Shown: in pieces, positions 22,509 through 33,399 of the stretch
How the letters are laid out: every line of letters starts with the position of its first letter
Numbering within the stretch: the first letter of the stretch is position 1
Source: Aliivibrio fischeri
Lineage (GTDB): Bacteria > Pseudomonadota > Gammaproteobacteria > Enterobacterales > Vibrionaceae
Length of the DNA stretch: 64,000 nucleotides
Direction of reading: 5' to 3'
NCBI RefSeq assembly: GCF_009727955.1
Contig: NZ_WOBR01000004.1
Location: forward strand, 117,849 to 181,848
Notes under the pieces: generated by a model
Told to the model about the DNA's origin: nothing
Database searches by the model: none
Seen by the model: the letters and a program-made list of their open reading frames with translations, nothing else
Program-made: the position numbers and the translations under genes

Positions 22509-24182
22509 ATGACTGAATCTTTTGCTCAACTCTTTGAAGAGTTTCTAAATGAAACTGAATTCCAACAAGGCAGCATCGTTAAAGGTACTGTAGTAGCTAT
22601 CGAGAACGGTTTCGTTCTTGTTGACGCTGGCCTTAAGTCTGAAGCAGCTATCCCAGCTGAACAATTCAAGAACGCTGCTGGCGAACTTGAAGTTGAAGTT
22701 GGTTCTGAAGTAGACGTTGCTCTTGACGCTGTTGAAGATGGTTTCGGTGAAACTCAACTTTCTCGTGAGAAAGCGAAGCGTCACGAAGCTTGGATCCAAC
22801 TTGAAAAAGCATACGAAGATGCTGAAACAGTTATGGGTGTTATCAACGGTAAAGTTAAAGGCGGCTTCACAGTTGAACTTAACGGTATCCGTGCATTCCT
22901 ACCTGGTTCTCTTGTTGATGTACGTCCAGTACGTGACACTCTTCACCTTGAAGGCAAAGAGCTAGAGTTCAAAGTAATCAAGCTTGACCAAAAACGTAAC
23001 AACGTTGTTGTTTCACGTCGTGCTGTTATCGAATCTGAAAACAGTGTTGAACGTGATGAGCTACTTGCTTCTCTACAAGAAGGCATGGAAGTTAAAGGTA
23101 TCGTTAAGAACCTTACTGACTACGGTGCATTCGTTGACCTAGGTGGCGTAGACGGTCTACTACACATCACAGATATGGCTTGGAAACGTGTTAAACACCC
23201 ATCTGAGATCGTAAATGTTGGTGACGAGATCAACGTTAAAGTTCTTAAGTTCGATCGTGAGCGCACTCGCGTTTCTCTAGGTCTTAAGCAACTAGGCGAA
23301 GATCCATGGGTAGCTATCGCTAAGCGTTACCCAGAAGGTCACAAGCTTTCTGGTCGTGTTACTAACCTAACTGACTACGGCTGCTTCGTTGAAATCGAAG
23401 AAGGCGTTGAAGGTCTAGTACACGTTTCTGAAATGGATTGGACTAACAAGAACATCCACCCTTCTAAAGTTGTTAACGTAGGCGACGAAGTTGAGGTTAT
23501 GGTTCTTGAGATTGACGAAGAACGTCGTCGTATCTCTCTAGGTCTAAAACAATGTAAAGCTAACCCATGGCAGACATTCGCTGAAGCGCAAGCTAAAGGC
23601 GACAAAGTTACTGGTAAGATCAAATCTATCACTGACTTTGGTATCTTCATCGGTCTTGACGGCGGCATCGACGGTCTAGTTCACCTATCTGACATTTCTT
23701 GGAATGCTACAGGTGAAGACGCGGTACGTGAGTACAAGAAAGGCGACGAAATCTCTGCTGTTGTTCTAGCAGTAGATGCAGAGCGTGAGCGTATTTCTCT
23801 AGGTGTTAAACAAATGGAAGAAGACCCATTTAACAACTACCTAGCAGACAACAAGAAAGGTACTCTAGTAAACGGTACTGTTTCAGCTGTTGACGCTAAA
23901 GGCGCTACAATCACTCTTGCAGACAGCGTAGAAGGTTACATCCGTACTTCTGAGCTATCTCGTGACCGTGTTGAAGATGCATCTCTAATCCTAAGCGTTG
24001 GCGATAGCGTTGAAGCGAAGTTCACTGGTGTAGACCGTAAGAACCGCGTAGTTAACCTATCTATCAAAGCTAAAGATGAAGCTGACGAGCAAGAAGCAAT
24101 GGCTTCACTGAACACTAAGTCTGAAGACGGTGGTTTCGGTAACGCAATGGCTGACGCTTTCAAAGCAGCTAAAGGCGAATAA
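22509..24182 (+). CDS. rpsA: 30S ribosomal protein S1
   Basis: S1 (557 residues, the same length as in E. coli) binds mRNA upstream of start codons and delivers it to the 30S subunit. Six S1/OB repeats are visible; repeats 3-6 show the recurring pattern [37 protein letters not shown] and [17 protein letters not shown]. The N terminus ([12 protein letters not shown]) is the ribosome-docking helix. Codon choice differs visibly from neighbours, with many GGC, CGT, AAC and CTA/CTT codons, as expected of a highly expressed gene. It has no strong ribosome-binding site but a structured leader. Confidence 0.98.
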   Translation: MTESFAQLFEEFLNETEFQQGSIVKGTVVAIENGFVLVDAGLKSEAAIPAEQFKNAAGELEVEVGSEVDVALDAVEDGFGETQLSREKAKRHEAWIQLEKAYEDAETVMGVINGKVKGGFTVELNGIRAFLPGSLVDVRPVRDTLHLEGKELEFKVIKLDQKRNNVVVSRRAVIESENSVERDELLASLQEGMEVKGIVKNLTDYGAFVDLGGVDGLLHITDMAWKRVKHPSEIVNVGDEINVKVLKFDRERTRVSLGLKQLGEDPWVAIAKRYPEGHKLSGRVTNLTDYGCFVEIEEGVEGLVHVSEMDWTNKNIHPSKVVNVGDEVEVMVLEIDEERRRISLGLKQCKANPWQTFAEAQAKGDKVTGKIKSITDFGIFIGLDGGIDGLVHLSDISWNATGEDAVREYKKGDEISAVVLAVDAERERISLGVKQMEEDPFNNYLADNKKGTLVNGTVSAVDAKGATITLADSVEGYIRTSELSRDRVEDASLILSVGDSVEAKFTGVDRKNRVVNLSIKAKDEADEQEAMASLNTKSEDGGFGNAMADAFKAAKGE

Positions 24183-24191
24183 GTAAATTAG

Positions 24192-24216
24192 AAGGGAGCA
24201 ACATTGCTCCCTTTTC
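24192..24216 (+). terminator. Rho-independent terminator of rpsA
   Basis: AAGGGAGCA and its complement surround a 4-base loop, followed by TTTTCTTTC, 10 bases after the rpsA stop. It may allow some readthrough into ihfB. Confidence 0.85.
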
Positions 24217-24242
24217 TTTCGATAACGTAAGAGAGGTCATTT

Positions 24243-24524
24243 ATGACAAAATCTGAACTGATTGAACAACTGTGTAGTAAAAAGCCTCAACTTTCTGCTA
24301 AGCAGGTGGAAGATACAGTCAAGGAAATCCTTGAGCAGATGGCAACAACGCTAGAAGGCGGTGATCGTATAGAGATTCGTGGTTTTGGTAGTTTTTCTCT
24401 ACACTATCGAGAGCCACGTTTAGGTCGTAATCCTAAAACTGGTGATAAGGTAGAGCTGGACGGTAAGTTCGTTCCACACTTTAAACCAGGTAAAGAACTG
24501 CGTGAACGTGTGAATTACAGCTAA
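24243..24524 (+). CDS. ihfB: Integration host factor subunit beta
   Basis: This 93-residue DNA-bending protein of the HU/IHF family pairs with IhfA to bend DNA sharply at specific sites. It has the family start TKSELIEQL, the central [18 protein letters not shown] with the beta-ribbon arm that inserts in the minor groove, and [30 protein letters not shown]. Beta identity is supported by its position after rpsA, as in enterobacteria. AGAGAGGTC lies before the ATG. A strong terminator follows. Confidence 0.97.
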   Translation: MTKSELIEQLCSKKPQLSAKQVEDTVKEILEQMATTLEGGDRIEIRGFGSFSLHYREPRLGRNPKTGDKVELDGKFVPHFKPGKELRERVNYS

Positions 24525-24540
24525 TGCTAATTGGCATACA

Positions 24541-24573
24541 AAAACGGCATACTTTTGAGTATGCCGTTTTTTT
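24541..24573 (+). terminator. Rho-independent terminator of ihfB
   Basis: The 13-bp stem AAAACGGCATACT with its complement and a 4-base loop is followed by a T-run. Confidence 0.93.
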
Positions 24574-24658
24574 ATGTTCATTTTCAATGCATTTAGGTGT
24601 ATCTTTAGAGCTGTAAAATAAAAACTTTTAGATACTCAATTAACTGGAGGGAATACCA

Positions 24659-24943
24659 GTGAAAATTATCGTTGCCATTTTATTACTTGTTTTATTTTTG
24701 ATCTCACTGGCTATTGGTGCACAGAATCAAGCTATTGTTAATTTTAATTACCTGTTAGCTCAAGGTGATTTTCAACTGTCCACATTATTGGGTATTTTCT
24801 TTGCAACTGGCTTTGGTTTAGGCTGGTTAATTTGTGGCAGCATGTATCTAAAAGCGAGCATGACTCAACGCCGCCTTCGCAAACGCTTAGATAAAAAAAC
24901 GGCTGAGCTTGATAAGTTGCGAATTGAGTCAACGAAAGGGTAG
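24659..24943 (+). CDS. lapA: Lipopolysaccharide assembly protein A
   Basis: LapA (YciS, DUF1049 family, 94 residues) is an inner-membrane protein. It has two membrane segments, residues 1-20 (IIVAILLLVLFLISLAIG) and about 43-63 (LLGIFFATGFGLGWLICG), then a cytoplasmic basic coiled-coil tail. With LapB it tunes LpxC proteolysis and so LPS synthesis. It starts with GTG at 24659, with GGAGG 8 bases upstream. lapB follows after 7 bases, so they are one operon, as in E. coli. Confidence 0.92.
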   Translation: MKIIVAILLLVLFLISLAIGAQNQAIVNFNYLLAQGDFQLSTLLGIFFATGFGLGWLICGSMYLKASMTQRRLRKRLDKKTAELDKLRIESTKG

Positions 24944-24950
24944 TGACTGA

Positions 24951-26120
24951 ATGTTAGAACTGCTATTCCTATTATTACCTATTGCTGCCGGTTATGGTTG
25001 GTATATGGGTAATAGGAGTGCGAGACAACAACGCCAAAAAGAAACGAATCACCTGTCACGTCAATACGTGGCGGGTTTGAATCTATTGTTGTCTGATCAG
25101 TCGGACAAAGCAGTCGATCATTTCATCGAACTACTTCAAGTCGATAGCGATACCATAGACACCCACCTTGCATTAGGTAACCTTTTTAGACGAAGAGGTG
25201 AAGTCGATCGCGCCATCAAAATTCATCAAAATCTCATCGCACGTCCGAACCTTACGATAGACCAACGAAATATAGCCTTACAGCAGTTAGCAAAAGATTA
25301 TATGGTTTCAGGTATTCTTGACCGTGCTGAAAAAATATTTGAGCAGCTGCTTGAAGAGCCTGATCACAGAGAAGCCGCTTTACTGCAATTAGTTGCTATT
25401 CATCAACAGACTCGAGAGTGGGAGCAAGCTATTCAATTTGCGAACAGTTTGGTTCGTATGGGTCGTAAAAAACTCAAGCTTGATATTGCTCACTATTATT
25501 GTGAGCTAGCGATGCAAGAGCTTGCAGATGATAATTTGAATAAAGCAAAACAGAATCTTAAAAAAGCCTTATCTTCTGATAATCAATGTGTACGAGCCTC
25601 TATTATGATGGCGAAACTTCTTATGGAAGAAGAGAATTACAAAAGTGCTCTTGCTCACCTTGAATCAGTGCTGGATCAAGATATTGATTTTGTAAGTGAA
25701 GCATTACCATTGCTTGCTGAATGTTATGAAAAACTAGACAGAGAAGGCGCATTACTTCAATTTTTAAAAGAAGCAATTTCAAAAGGCGCAGGAGCTAGTG
25801 CTGAATTGATGCTTTCAAATTTGATTGCTAAGCATGAGGGTGTTGCTTTAGCTCAAGGGTATATGACCAAACAGCTTCTTAAGAACCCTACGATGAAGGG
25901 ATTTTATCGTCTCATGGGCTACCATACTGATGAAGCGGAAGATGGTAGGGCGAAAGCAAGTTTATCTAGTCTGCAAACTCTTGTTGGCGAGCAATTGAAA
26001 ATGAAACCTAATTACCGCTGCAGTAAGTGTGGTTTCTCTGCTCATCGATTGTTTTGGCAGTGTCCATCTTGTAAGGGATGGGGAGTTATTAAGCCTATTA
26101 GAGGTTTAGATGGTGAATAA
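24951..26120 (+). CDS. lapB: Lipopolysaccharide assembly protein B (TPR and rubredoxin-like)
   Basis: LapB (YciM, 389 residues) is anchored by an N-terminal membrane helix (LLFLLLPIAAGYGWYMGN). Its cytoplasmic part is a series of TPR helices (about residues 30-340), such as IDTHLALGNLFRRRGEVDRAI. A C-terminal rubredoxin-like metal-binding module has the pairs CSKCGF and CPSCKGWG. It is an adaptor for FtsH-driven LpxC degradation and a scaffold for LPS enzymes. It follows lapA by 7 bases. A terminator separates it from pyrF. Confidence 0.95.
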   Translation: MLELLFLLLPIAAGYGWYMGNRSARQQRQKETNHLSRQYVAGLNLLLSDQSDKAVDHFIELLQVDSDTIDTHLALGNLFRRRGEVDRAIKIHQNLIARPNLTIDQRNIALQQLAKDYMVSGILDRAEKIFEQLLEEPDHREAALLQLVAIHQQTREWEQAIQFANSLVRMGRKKLKLDIAHYYCELAMQELADDNLNKAKQNLKKALSSDNQCVRASIMMAKLLMEEENYKSALAHLESVLDQDIDFVSEALPLLAECYEKLDREGALLQFLKEAISKGAGASAELMLSNLIAKHEGVALAQGYMTKQLLKNPTMKGFYRLMGYHTDEAEDGRAKASLSSLQTLVGEQLKMKPNYRCSKCGFSAHRLFWQCPSCKGWGVIKPIRGLDGE

Positions 26121-26123
26121 TTG

Positions 26124-26152
26124 AAGAGGCGCTCTGAGTGCCTCTTTTTTTG
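26124..26152 (+). terminator. Rho-independent terminator of lapAB
   Basis: AAGAGGC and GCCTCTT enclose a 9-base loop, followed by a T-run, directly after the lapB stop. Confidence 0.88.
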
Positions 26153-26231
26153 AATGTAAGAAAAGACCGTGAGTGTGACTAATCTTCATTATTAATTGAT
26201 GAGATTAGTATAAATTTTTAAAGGAGAGAAA

Positions 26232-26936
26232 ATGAAAGACCAAAAGGTGATCGTGGCACTGGATTATGATAATCAAGCAGATGCGTTAACGTTTGTTGAT
26301 AAAATTGATCCAAGTTCATGTCGTTTAAAAGTAGGCAAAGAGATGTTTACTTTATTTGGCCCTGAGTTTGTTAAAGAACTTCATAAACGTGGTTTTTCTG
26401 TTTTTCTAGATTTAAAGTTTCATGATATTCCAAATACCTGTTCAAAAGCGGTAAGAGCGGCAGCAGAAATGGGTGTATGGATGGTTAACGTTCATGCGAG
26501 TGGTGGTGAGCGTATGATGAGTGCCTCGCGTGAAATATTAGAACCTTATGGTAGTGACCGTCCATTATTAATTGGTGTGACGATATTAACGAGCATGGAG
26601 CAACAAGATTTAGCTGGTATTGGTTTAGATATTGCACCACAAGAACAAGTAAAACGTTTAGCGGCATTAACGAAAAACAGCGGTTTAGATGGTGTCGTAT
26701 GTTCAGCTCAAGAAGCATCAATGCTAAAAGCTGATTTAGGTAAAGAGTTTCAGTTAGTAACTCCAGGAATTCGTCCTGCAGGTTCTGATGTTGGTGATCA
26801 AAAGCGTATTATGACGCCAGTAGATGCGATTACGGCAGGTTCTGACTACTTAGTTATAGGTCGTCCGATTACACAAGCGGAGAATCCATCACAAGTCCTT
26901 AATGAGATTAATCTATCTCTCGCTTCTGTTTTATAA
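26232..26936 (+). CDS. pyrF: Orotidine 5'-phosphate decarboxylase
   Basis: PyrF (234 residues) makes UMP from OMP, the last step of de novo pyrimidine synthesis. The catalytic charge network is seen as [10 protein letters not shown] with Asp60, Lys62 and Asp65. The N-terminal VALDYDN and the phosphate-gripping C-terminal part (TPGIRPAG and YLVIGRPIT) are also present. AGGAGAG lies 5 bases before the ATG. It is transcribed alone, between two terminators. Confidence 0.97.
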   Translation: MKDQKVIVALDYDNQADALTFVDKIDPSSCRLKVGKEMFTLFGPEFVKELHKRGFSVFLDLKFHDIPNTCSKAVRAAAEMGVWMVNVHASGGERMMSASREILEPYGSDRPLLIGVTILTSMEQQDLAGIGLDIAPQEQVKRLAALTKNSGLDGVVCSAQEASMLKADLGKEFQLVTPGIRPAGSDVGDQKRIMTPVDAITAGSDYLVIGRPITQAENPSQVLNEINLSLASVL

Positions 26937-26960
26937 CTAGCTCTATTGTTAATAGATAAA

Positions 26961-26990
26961 AAAATAGAGACCATTTGGTCTCTATTTTTG
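26961..26990. terminator. Rho-independent terminator between pyrF and metG
   Basis: A perfect 12-bp stem (AAAATAGAGACC and its complement) with a 4-base loop has T-runs on both strands and serves convergent genes. Confidence 0.93.
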
Positions 26991-27005
26991 TTTGTAAGTT
27001 TAGAA

Positions 27006-29066
27006 TTACATTACACGCATGCCAGGTTGAGCACCTTCGTGTGGTTCTAAGATCCAAAGATCTTTACCACCAGGGCCTGCAGCTAGGATCATACCTTCAG
27101 ACATACCAAACTTCATCTTACGAGGTTTAAGGTTAGCAACCATAACAGTTAGCTTGCCTTCTAGCTCTTCAGGTTTGTATGCTGATTTGATTCCAGAGAA
27201 CACTTGACGAGTCTCGCCACCGATATCCAGTTGGAATTTAAGTAGTTTGTTTGCCTTTGGCACTTCTTCACAAGAGATAATACGTGCAATACGCATATCA
27301 ACCGCTTCGAAGGCATCAAACTCAATCTCATCAGCGATAGGATCTTTATCTAGTTCTGTTTGACTTGCTTTTTCTTTTTCCGCTTCAGCCTTTTCTTTTG
27401 CTGCCATTTCGATTGCTGCGTCTTCTTTAGACTCTTCAATCATAGCTTCAACTTTCTTAGGATCAATACGAGCGAATAATGCTTTAAATTTAGTGATCTC
27501 ATGAGCAACTAGTGGTTGTGCGACGCCTTCCCACGTTAGTGTTTCATTTAAGAACGCTTCAGTACGAGCTGCAAGCTCTGGCATTACAGGTTTTAAGTAA
27601 GCCATTAATACACGGAACAAGTTAATACCTACAGAAGACACTTCTTGTAGTTCTTGTTCTTTACCTTCTTCTTTTGCAAGAACCCAAGGTGCTTTCTCAT
27701 CAATGTATTGGTTTGCTTTATCAGCTAGTGCTGTGATTTCACGAATAGCACGACCAAATTCACGAGTTTCATATAGTTCAGCAATACGATCAGCTGCTGC
27801 AATAAATTCATTGTAAAGCTCAGGCTCTGCAAAGTTATCTGCAAGTTTGCCATCAAAGCGTTTAGTAATGAAACCAGCGTTACGAGAAGCTAGGTTTACA
27901 ATCTTGTTAACTACATCAGAGTTTACACGTTGAGTGAAATCTTCAAGGTTTAAATCAAGATCATCAATACGGCTGTTTAGTTTCGCTGCATAGTAGTAAC
28001 GTAGACACTCAGGGTCTAAGTGATTTAAGTAAGTACCAGCTTTGATGAAAGTGCCTTTAGATTTAGACATTTTCGCACCGTTAACCGTTACGTAACCGTG
28101 AACGAATACGTTATTTGGTTTACGGAAACCTGCGCCATCAAGCATTGCAGGCCAGAATAGGCTGTGGAAGTAAACAATGTCTTTACCAATGAAGTGATAA
28201 AGCTCAGTTGTGCTGTCTTTCTTCCAGTATTCATCAAAGTTTAAATCATCACGCTTATTACATAGGTTTTTGAATGAACCCATGTAACCAATCGGAGCAT
28301 CTAGCCAAACGTAGAAGAATTTATTTGTTTCGCCAGGGATTTCAAAACCAAAGTATGGTGCATCACGAGAAATGTCCCATTGCTGTAAGCCTGATTCAAA
28401 CCACTCTTGCATTTTGTTTGCAGTTTCAGTTTGAAGAGAGCCTGAGCGAGTCCACTCTTTAAGCATGCTTTCAAATTGAGGAAGATCAAAGAAGAAATGC
28501 TCAGAATCTTTCATCACTGGAGTCGCACCAGAAACGGCTGATTTTGGATTAATTAAATCTGTTGGACTGTATGTTTCGCCACAGTTGTCGCAGTTGTCGC
28601 CGTATTGGTCTTCTGCTTTACATTTAGGACATGTACCTTTTACAAAACGATCTGGTAAGAACATTTCTTTTTCAGGATCGAACAGCTGAGAAATTGTACG
28701 ACTTGTAATAAAGCCGTTTTTCTTTAGCTCAAGGTAGATGTGAGAAGCTAATTCGCGGTTTTCATCACTGTGCGTGCTGTGATAGTTATCAAAGCTAATA
28801 TCAAAGCCTGCGAAATCTTTTTGGTGCTCTTCGCTAACGGCTGCGATCATTTCTTCTGGAGAAATACCCATCTGTTGAGCTTTAAGCATGATTGGTGTGC
28901 CGTGAGCATCATCTGCACAAATAAAGTTAACGTCGTTGCCGCGTAAACGTTGGTAACGAACCCAGATATCCGCTTGGATATGCTCAAGCATGTGGCCTAA
29001 GTGGATTGAACCGTTTGCATACGGTAGGGCACATGTAACCAGAATTTTTCTCGGATCTGTAGCCAT
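27006..29066 (-). CDS. metG: Methionyl-tRNA synthetase
   Basis: MetG (686 residues) charges tRNA-Met. The class I motif is [11 protein letters not shown] near residue 15, and the KMSKS loop is [11 protein letters not shown] zinc knuckle [18 protein letters not shown] lies in the connective region. The C terminus carries an EMAP-like OB domain ([26 protein letters not shown]) for dimerisation and tRNA binding, after an Ala/Glu/Lys-rich linker. I start at the ATG at 29066, which gives [14 protein letters not shown]; a longer frame to 29210 would overlap divergent mrp and encodes no family sequence. It is divergent from mrp, as in E. coli. Confidence 0.97.
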   Translation of the reverse strand: MATDPRKILVTCALPYANGSIHLGHMLEHIQADIWVRYQRLRGNDVNFICADDAHGTPIMLKAQQMGISPEEMIAAVSEEHQKDFAGFDISFDNYHSTHSDENRELASHIYLELKKNGFITSRTISQLFDPEKEMFLPDRFVKGTCPKCKAEDQYGDNCDNCGETYSPTDLINPKSAVSGATPVMKDSEHFFFDLPQFESMLKEWTRSGSLQTETANKMQEWFESGLQQWDISRDAPYFGFEIPGETNKFFYVWLDAPIGYMGSFKNLCNKRDDLNFDEYWKKDSTTELYHFIGKDIVYFHSLFWPAMLDGAGFRKPNNVFVHGYVTVNGAKMSKSKGTFIKAGTYLNHLDPECLRYYYAAKLNSRIDDLDLNLEDFTQRVNSDVVNKIVNLASRNAGFITKRFDGKLADNFAEPELYNEFIAAADRIAELYETREFGRAIREITALADKANQYIDEKAPWVLAKEEGKEQELQEVSSVGINLFRVLMAYLKPVMPELAARTEAFLNETLTWEGVAQPLVAHEITKFKALFARIDPKKVEAMIEESKEDAAIEMAAKEKAEAEKEKASQTELDKDPIADEIEFDAFEAVDMRIARIISCEEVPKANKLLKFQLDIGGETRQVFSGIKSAYKPEELEGKLTVMVANLKPRKMKFGMSEGMILAAGPGGKDLWILEPHEGAQPGMRVM

Positions 29067-29198
29067 ATCTTCTCTTTCGCTTAATGTGATGGGTGAAAAT
29101 TTAAGAGATAAATAGTACCTGAACCAAGTTAGAAAGCATAGAGGATCAAGGCTCCAATTAGTGATAGGATGAGTAAAAATAACCGTGGAGCATTGAAG

Positions 29199-30266
29199 AT
29201 GGCATTTCAAACGATGGTAGAGATTAAAAATTGGTTAAATACGTTTACGCATTCGCAACTTTGTGAAGGTTGGGCTGATATTTCAAATGTAGTATCAATT
29301 GATGCGGTAGGGAATATTAATGTTGTTTTTCCTTTTGTATCAAACAGCTTAAAAAGTGATTTTCATGATTGGTTAGAGGTGCAAAAGGAAGAATTAGCAT
29401 TACCTAAGTTGTCTGTTCAAGTATCGACTAAAACCTCGTCTTTAAAAACAAATCAACCTGCGATTAAAGGCGTAAAAAATATCATAGCGGTGAGTTCTGG
29501 TAAGGGTGGGGTCGGTAAATCAACAACAGCAGTAAATTTAGCATTGGCTCTACACCATTTAGGCGCACGTGTTGGTATTTTGGATGCAGATATATACGGC
29601 CCTTCTGTGCCTTTAATGCTAGGAGTTGAAGATAAAAAACCAGCGATTGTGGATAATAATAGAATGATGCCTGTTGAAGCTCATGGACTATACAGTAATT
29701 CAATTGGTTACTTAGTCGAGAAAGGTGAAGCTGCAGTGTGGCGAGGCCCTATGGCATCTAAAGCTTTATCTCAGCTTCTTAATGAAACATGGTGGCCTGA
29801 TTTGGATTATCTTATTATTGATATGCCACCAGGTACTGGTGATATTCAACTTACATTGTCTCAACAAGTACCGACGACAGGTGCTGTAATTGTCACAACA
29901 CCACAAGATCTTGCATTAACTGATGCGATTAAAGGCGTGAATATGTTTACGAAAGTGGATGTGCCTGTCATTGGTGTAGTGGAAAATATGAGTGTTCACA
30001 TTTGTTCTAATTGTGGTCACCAAGAAGCGATTTTTGGAACTGGTGGAGCAATGATTATGGCTCAACGTTACTCGATTCCATTATTAGCTCAATTACCATT
30101 ACATATCGATATACGAAGTGAGACTGATTCTGGAACGCCTAGCGTGGCTATTAATCCAACAAGCCCTCACAGTGAATTGTATATTAATTTGGCAGAACAA
30201 GTATCAAGTCGACTATACTGGCAAGGAGAGGTGATTCCTGACCAAATAATGTTCAAGTCATTGTAG
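29199..30266 (+). CDS. mrp: Iron-sulfur cluster carrier protein ApbC/Mrp
   Basis: Mrp/ApbC is a P-loop ATPase that carries and transfers Fe-S clusters. A small N-terminal MIP18-like domain comes first. The deviant Walker [12 protein letters not shown] and [10 protein letters not shown] follow, with [13 protein letters not shown] in the core. The pair CSNCGH is the CxxC motif that ligates the bridging cluster. I take the ATG at 29199, which has GGAG 8 bases upstream (355 residues); an ATG ten codons earlier, at 29169, has no spaced site. It is divergent from metG. Confidence 0.94.
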   Translation: MAFQTMVEIKNWLNTFTHSQLCEGWADISNVVSIDAVGNINVVFPFVSNSLKSDFHDWLEVQKEELALPKLSVQVSTKTSSLKTNQPAIKGVKNIIAVSSGKGGVGKSTTAVNLALALHHLGARVGILDADIYGPSVPLMLGVEDKKPAIVDNNRMMPVEAHGLYSNSIGYLVEKGEAAVWRGPMASKALSQLLNETWWPDLDYLIIDMPPGTGDIQLTLSQQVPTTGAVIVTTPQDLALTDAIKGVNMFTKVDVPVIGVVENMSVHICSNCGHQEAIFGTGGAMIMAQRYSIPLLAQLPLHIDIRSETDSGTPSVAINPTSPHSELYINLAEQVSSRLYWQGEVIPDQIMFKSL

Positions 30267-30370
30267 GATCACACTTAAGTGAAATTTGAGCTGGAAAGTA
30301 TCATTAGTAATCCCTATAATCATGCGGTTTTATTAAATATCCGTATATCGCACACTTTTAGGTATCTTTT

Positions 30371-31018
30371 ATGTCAGAGAACAGTAATCATCACTGTATT
30401 ATCGTAGGTATTGCAGGCGCATCAGCTTCAGGTAAAAGCTTGATTGCTTCAACAATTTATAATGAACTACGAGCAAAAGTTGGCGATCATCAGATTGGTG
30501 TAATAACTGAAGATAGTTACTACAAGGACCAAAGCCACCTGACCATGGAAGAAAGAGTCAAAACAAATTACGATCATCCAAATGCATTAGATCACGAATT
30601 ACTTTGTGAGCATTTAGAGCAATTGATGCGTGGTGAAGCGGTTAATATTCCAACTTACAGTTATACAGAGCATACGCGTACTTCTGAAGTTGATGTAATG
30701 ACTCCAAAGAAAGTAATCATTCTTGAAGGTATTTTATTACTAACAGATCCACGTCTACGTAATTTAATGCATGCAAGTGTATTTATGGATACTCCTTTAG
30801 ATATCTGTTTACTACGTCGTGCTCGACGCGATGTAGAAGAGCGTGGTCGTACAATGGAATCTGTTTTTGAACAGTACCAAAAAACAGTACGTCCAATGTT
30901 CATGCAATTCATTGATCCATCAAAGCAACACGCTGACATCATTGTCCCGCGTGGTGGTAAAAACCGCATTGCGATTGATGTATTAAAAGCACATATCTCA
31001 CGCTTATTAAAAGCGTAA
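30371..31018 (+). CDS. udk: Uridine kinase
   Basis: Udk (215 residues) phosphorylates uridine and cytidine in pyrimidine salvage. It has the P-loop [11 protein letters not shown] near residue 15, the [10 protein letters not shown] segment, and [13 protein letters not shown], which binds nucleoside. [14 protein letters not shown] forms the lid. The sequence is very close to E. coli Udk. It is followed by a terminator, then asmA; in E. coli dcd lies between udk and asmA, and it is absent here. Confidence 0.97.
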   Translation: MSENSNHHCIIVGIAGASASGKSLIASTIYNELRAKVGDHQIGVITEDSYYKDQSHLTMEERVKTNYDHPNALDHELLCEHLEQLMRGEAVNIPTYSYTEHTRTSEVDVMTPKKVIILEGILLLTDPRLRNLMHASVFMDTPLDICLLRRARRDVEERGRTMESVFEQYQKTVRPMFMQFIDPSKQHADIIVPRGGKNRIAIDVLKAHISRLLKA

Positions 31019-31031
31019 GACATTTATCTTT

Positions 31032-31066
31032 AAAAGGGCCGGCAATTATGTCGGCCTTTTTTTTTG
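31032..31066 (+). terminator. Rho-independent terminator of udk
   Basis: GGCCGGC pairs with GTCGGCC, with one wobble and an adjacent bulged G, closed by A/T pairs. A 9-base T-run follows. Confidence 0.88.
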
Positions 31067-31193
31067 TCTCATACCTTATAATTTCGCTATACTCCAATGT
31101 ATAACTATCGATAAGCTCATGTTTATTATGCTTAACTGATGGCATACTTAACACTATCGTTACTATTTAAGAACAATTAGATGGATTTTGGCC

Positions 31194-33329
31194 GTGAAAA
31201 AAATAGCCCTATTAATTAGTATACCGTTTATTGCTGTAATCGGTGCCGTATTGGTATTAGTGTTACTTGTTAACCCTAATGAATTTAAACCGTTGATAAC
31301 AGAACAAGTTGAAGCGCAAACAGGTCGTCAATTAACGATTGATGGGGATATTGAATGGCGCTTTTTTCCGTCAGTAGGTTTCTCTATTGGTAAGATGGCA
31401 TTAAGTAATCCAGAAGGATTTGTGGAGCCAAATTTAGTCTCATTCGATAATGCGATACTTGATCTTAATGTTCGTCCTTTATTTCAACATGAAGTTAGTA
31501 TCGGTCTTATTACTTTGGATGGGGCTTCATTTACGTTACATACATTAAAGAATGGCGTGACTAATTTAGATGGTCTTGTTGCTAAAAAAGAAACATCAAC
31601 AGTAGAAAATAATAACCCAACAGCTCCAGCAGAAGAATCTGACGTTAATTCAGAAGCATCGTCAGCAACAAGTACAGAATTCAATGGCTGGAAAGTCTCT
31701 TTACAAGGTATTGCTTTAACTAATGCGGAAGTGCTTATCCAAGATGATAAAGCAGGTTCAAAAATTCACTTTAGTGATATGAATTTATCCCTTTCAGAGT
31801 TCATTCCGGGACAGTGGGCTGAGTTAAACTTTGACTTAAAAGGTGATTTAGGTAAGCAAAAAGTCGCACTAAAAGGGAAAACAGAGCTTAATATAGCTGA
31901 AACGCTAGATGATGCCTCATTTAAGAATGTTGAATTTAATGCTTCGTATGCTGATGCAGCAAATAAATTTAATGATATTACCTTTACTATTGATCAATTT
32001 TCTTTTGATAAATGGGCTAATTTAGCTTTAAAAGCAAAAGGTAAAGCAAATAATTTAGAGGTTAATTCGAATTCAACATTTGCTCTTTATGTACCAAAAG
32101 CGTTAGATCTAATTAAAATCAAAGAATTCACAAGTACTAACAATGTGAAGGGAAAAGGCATTCCAAATGAAGATGTGACCGCTGTTATTGGATTTAATAG
32201 TTCCTTTGATCTAAACAAATCGTTCTTGAAGATAGACAAGCTTGCTTTATCAGCGGTTGATACCGATTTTACTGGTAAGTTGAGCGTGCAATTAAATGAT
32301 ATTCCTAAAGTTCGCTTTGATCTACGCAGCCCAAGTATTGATGTTGATGCTTTACTAGCAACGTTACCAAAAGATGAGTCATCTAAAATAGTAGATTCAA
32401 ATACATCAACAAAAGCGTCATCTGCACCAGTAAAAGAAGTGGAACCTGACTTAAGTGCATTGAAAACGTTAGATGTTGCGGGTTCAATTATTATTGATAA
32501 ATTTAAAGCTAATAACGCAAAAATGCAGAATGTGACGTCTGTGTTCTCTGTTAATCGTGGTGTGTTGAAATTAACGAAATTTCATTCTGATTTATATAGT
32601 GGTGGAATTGATATGACAGCAACACTTGATGCTCGAAAATCAGTACCGACTTATAGCGTTAAACAGACGATTAGAGGAGTAAAAGTTGCCCCTTTATTAA
32701 CGGATGTCATGGGTGAGAGTCTTGTAGAAGGTACAGGTAATATAGCGATTAATGCATCAGGAAAAAGTTTAAAACCAACGGCACTTAAGCAGAACCTTAA
32801 AGGGAAAGTTTCGATTAACTTTGCTGATGGTGCTGTAAATGGTATTAACATTCCGTTATTAATCCGTACGACTTATGCAAAGGTTAAAGGTGAAAAAGTT
32901 AAAGGAAGCGAAGAAGCTGAAAAAACAGATTTTAGTGCCCTTACTGCTGACTTTTATCTAGCAAACGGTAATGCAACAACTAAAAATATCAAGATGGTCT
33001 CTCCTTTACTTCGAATTCATGGTGAAGGTTCTGCACATTATGTGAATGAAACAGCAAATATGCTGATTAAAACGTCTATTGTGGGCACATTAAAGGGGCA
33101 GGGCGGTAAGGATATTGACGATCTAAAAGATGTGACGATTCCAATTCGAGTAACGGGTTCTTGGTCAAATCCTAAATATAAACTTGAATTCGATGATGTG
33201 ATGAAGCAAAAAGCACAAAAAGAAATTGATCGTGGTATTGAGAAGCTAGAAGAAAAATATGGCGATAAGATTAAAGATGAAAAAGTAAAAGATGCGGCAA
33301 ATAAGTTACTTAAAGGACTTTTTAATTAA
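31194..33329 (+). CDS. asmA: AsmA family protein
   Basis: This 711-residue AsmA-like protein has an N-terminal membrane anchor (ALLISIPFIAVIGAVLVLVLL) followed by LVNPNEFKPLITEQVEAQTGRQLTIDGDIEWRF-type sequence, which is the AsmA signature. The long body is periplasmic beta-groove, ending with NPKYKLEFDDVMKQKAQKEIDRGIEKL. AsmA-like proteins act in outer-membrane biogenesis and are thought to move phospholipids between membranes. Residues about 125-165 are Ser/Thr/Asn/Ala-rich linker. The start is GTG at 31194; no in-frame ATG is available. It is transcribed after udk, but with a terminator between them. Confidence 0.93.
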   Translation: MKKIALLISIPFIAVIGAVLVLVLLVNPNEFKPLITEQVEAQTGRQLTIDGDIEWRFFPSVGFSIGKMALSNPEGFVEPNLVSFDNAILDLNVRPLFQHEVSIGLITLDGASFTLHTLKNGVTNLDGLVAKKETSTVENNNPTAPAEESDVNSEASSATSTEFNGWKVSLQGIALTNAEVLIQDDKAGSKIHFSDMNLSLSEFIPGQWAELNFDLKGDLGKQKVALKGKTELNIAETLDDASFKNVEFNASYADAANKFNDITFTIDQFSFDKWANLALKAKGKANNLEVNSNSTFALYVPKALDLIKIKEFTSTNNVKGKGIPNEDVTAVIGFNSSFDLNKSFLKIDKLALSAVDTDFTGKLSVQLNDIPKVRFDLRSPSIDVDALLATLPKDESSKIVDSNTSTKASSAPVKEVEPDLSALKTLDVAGSIIIDKFKANNAKMQNVTSVFSVNRGVLKLTKFHSDLYSGGIDMTATLDARKSVPTYSVKQTIRGVKVAPLLTDVMGESLVEGTGNIAINASGKSLKPTALKQNLKGKVSINFADGAVNGINIPLLIRTTYAKVKGEKVKGSEEAEKTDFSALTADFYLANGNATTKNIKMVSPLLRIHGEGSAHYVNETANMLIKTSIVGTLKGQGGKDIDDLKDVTIPIRVTGSWSNPKYKLEFDDVMKQKAQKEIDRGIEKLEEKYGDKIKDEKVKDAANKLLKGLFN

Positions 33330-33354
33330 GTTTGAGTTATAGCATCATATAAAG

Positions 33355-33393
33355 AAATGGCCTACATCATTAAGATAGTAGGCCATTTTTTTT
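33355..33393. terminator. Rho-independent terminator between asmA and cobO
   Basis: AAATGGCCTAC and its complement flank a 12-base loop, with a T-run after it on the plus strand. It lies between convergent genes. Confidence 0.9.
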
Positions 33394-33399
33394 AAGGTA

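Noticed and set aside
29067-29210. Upstream extension of the metG frame
   Set aside because: It overlaps divergent mrp and shows no MetG similarity; the family begins at the ATG at 29066.
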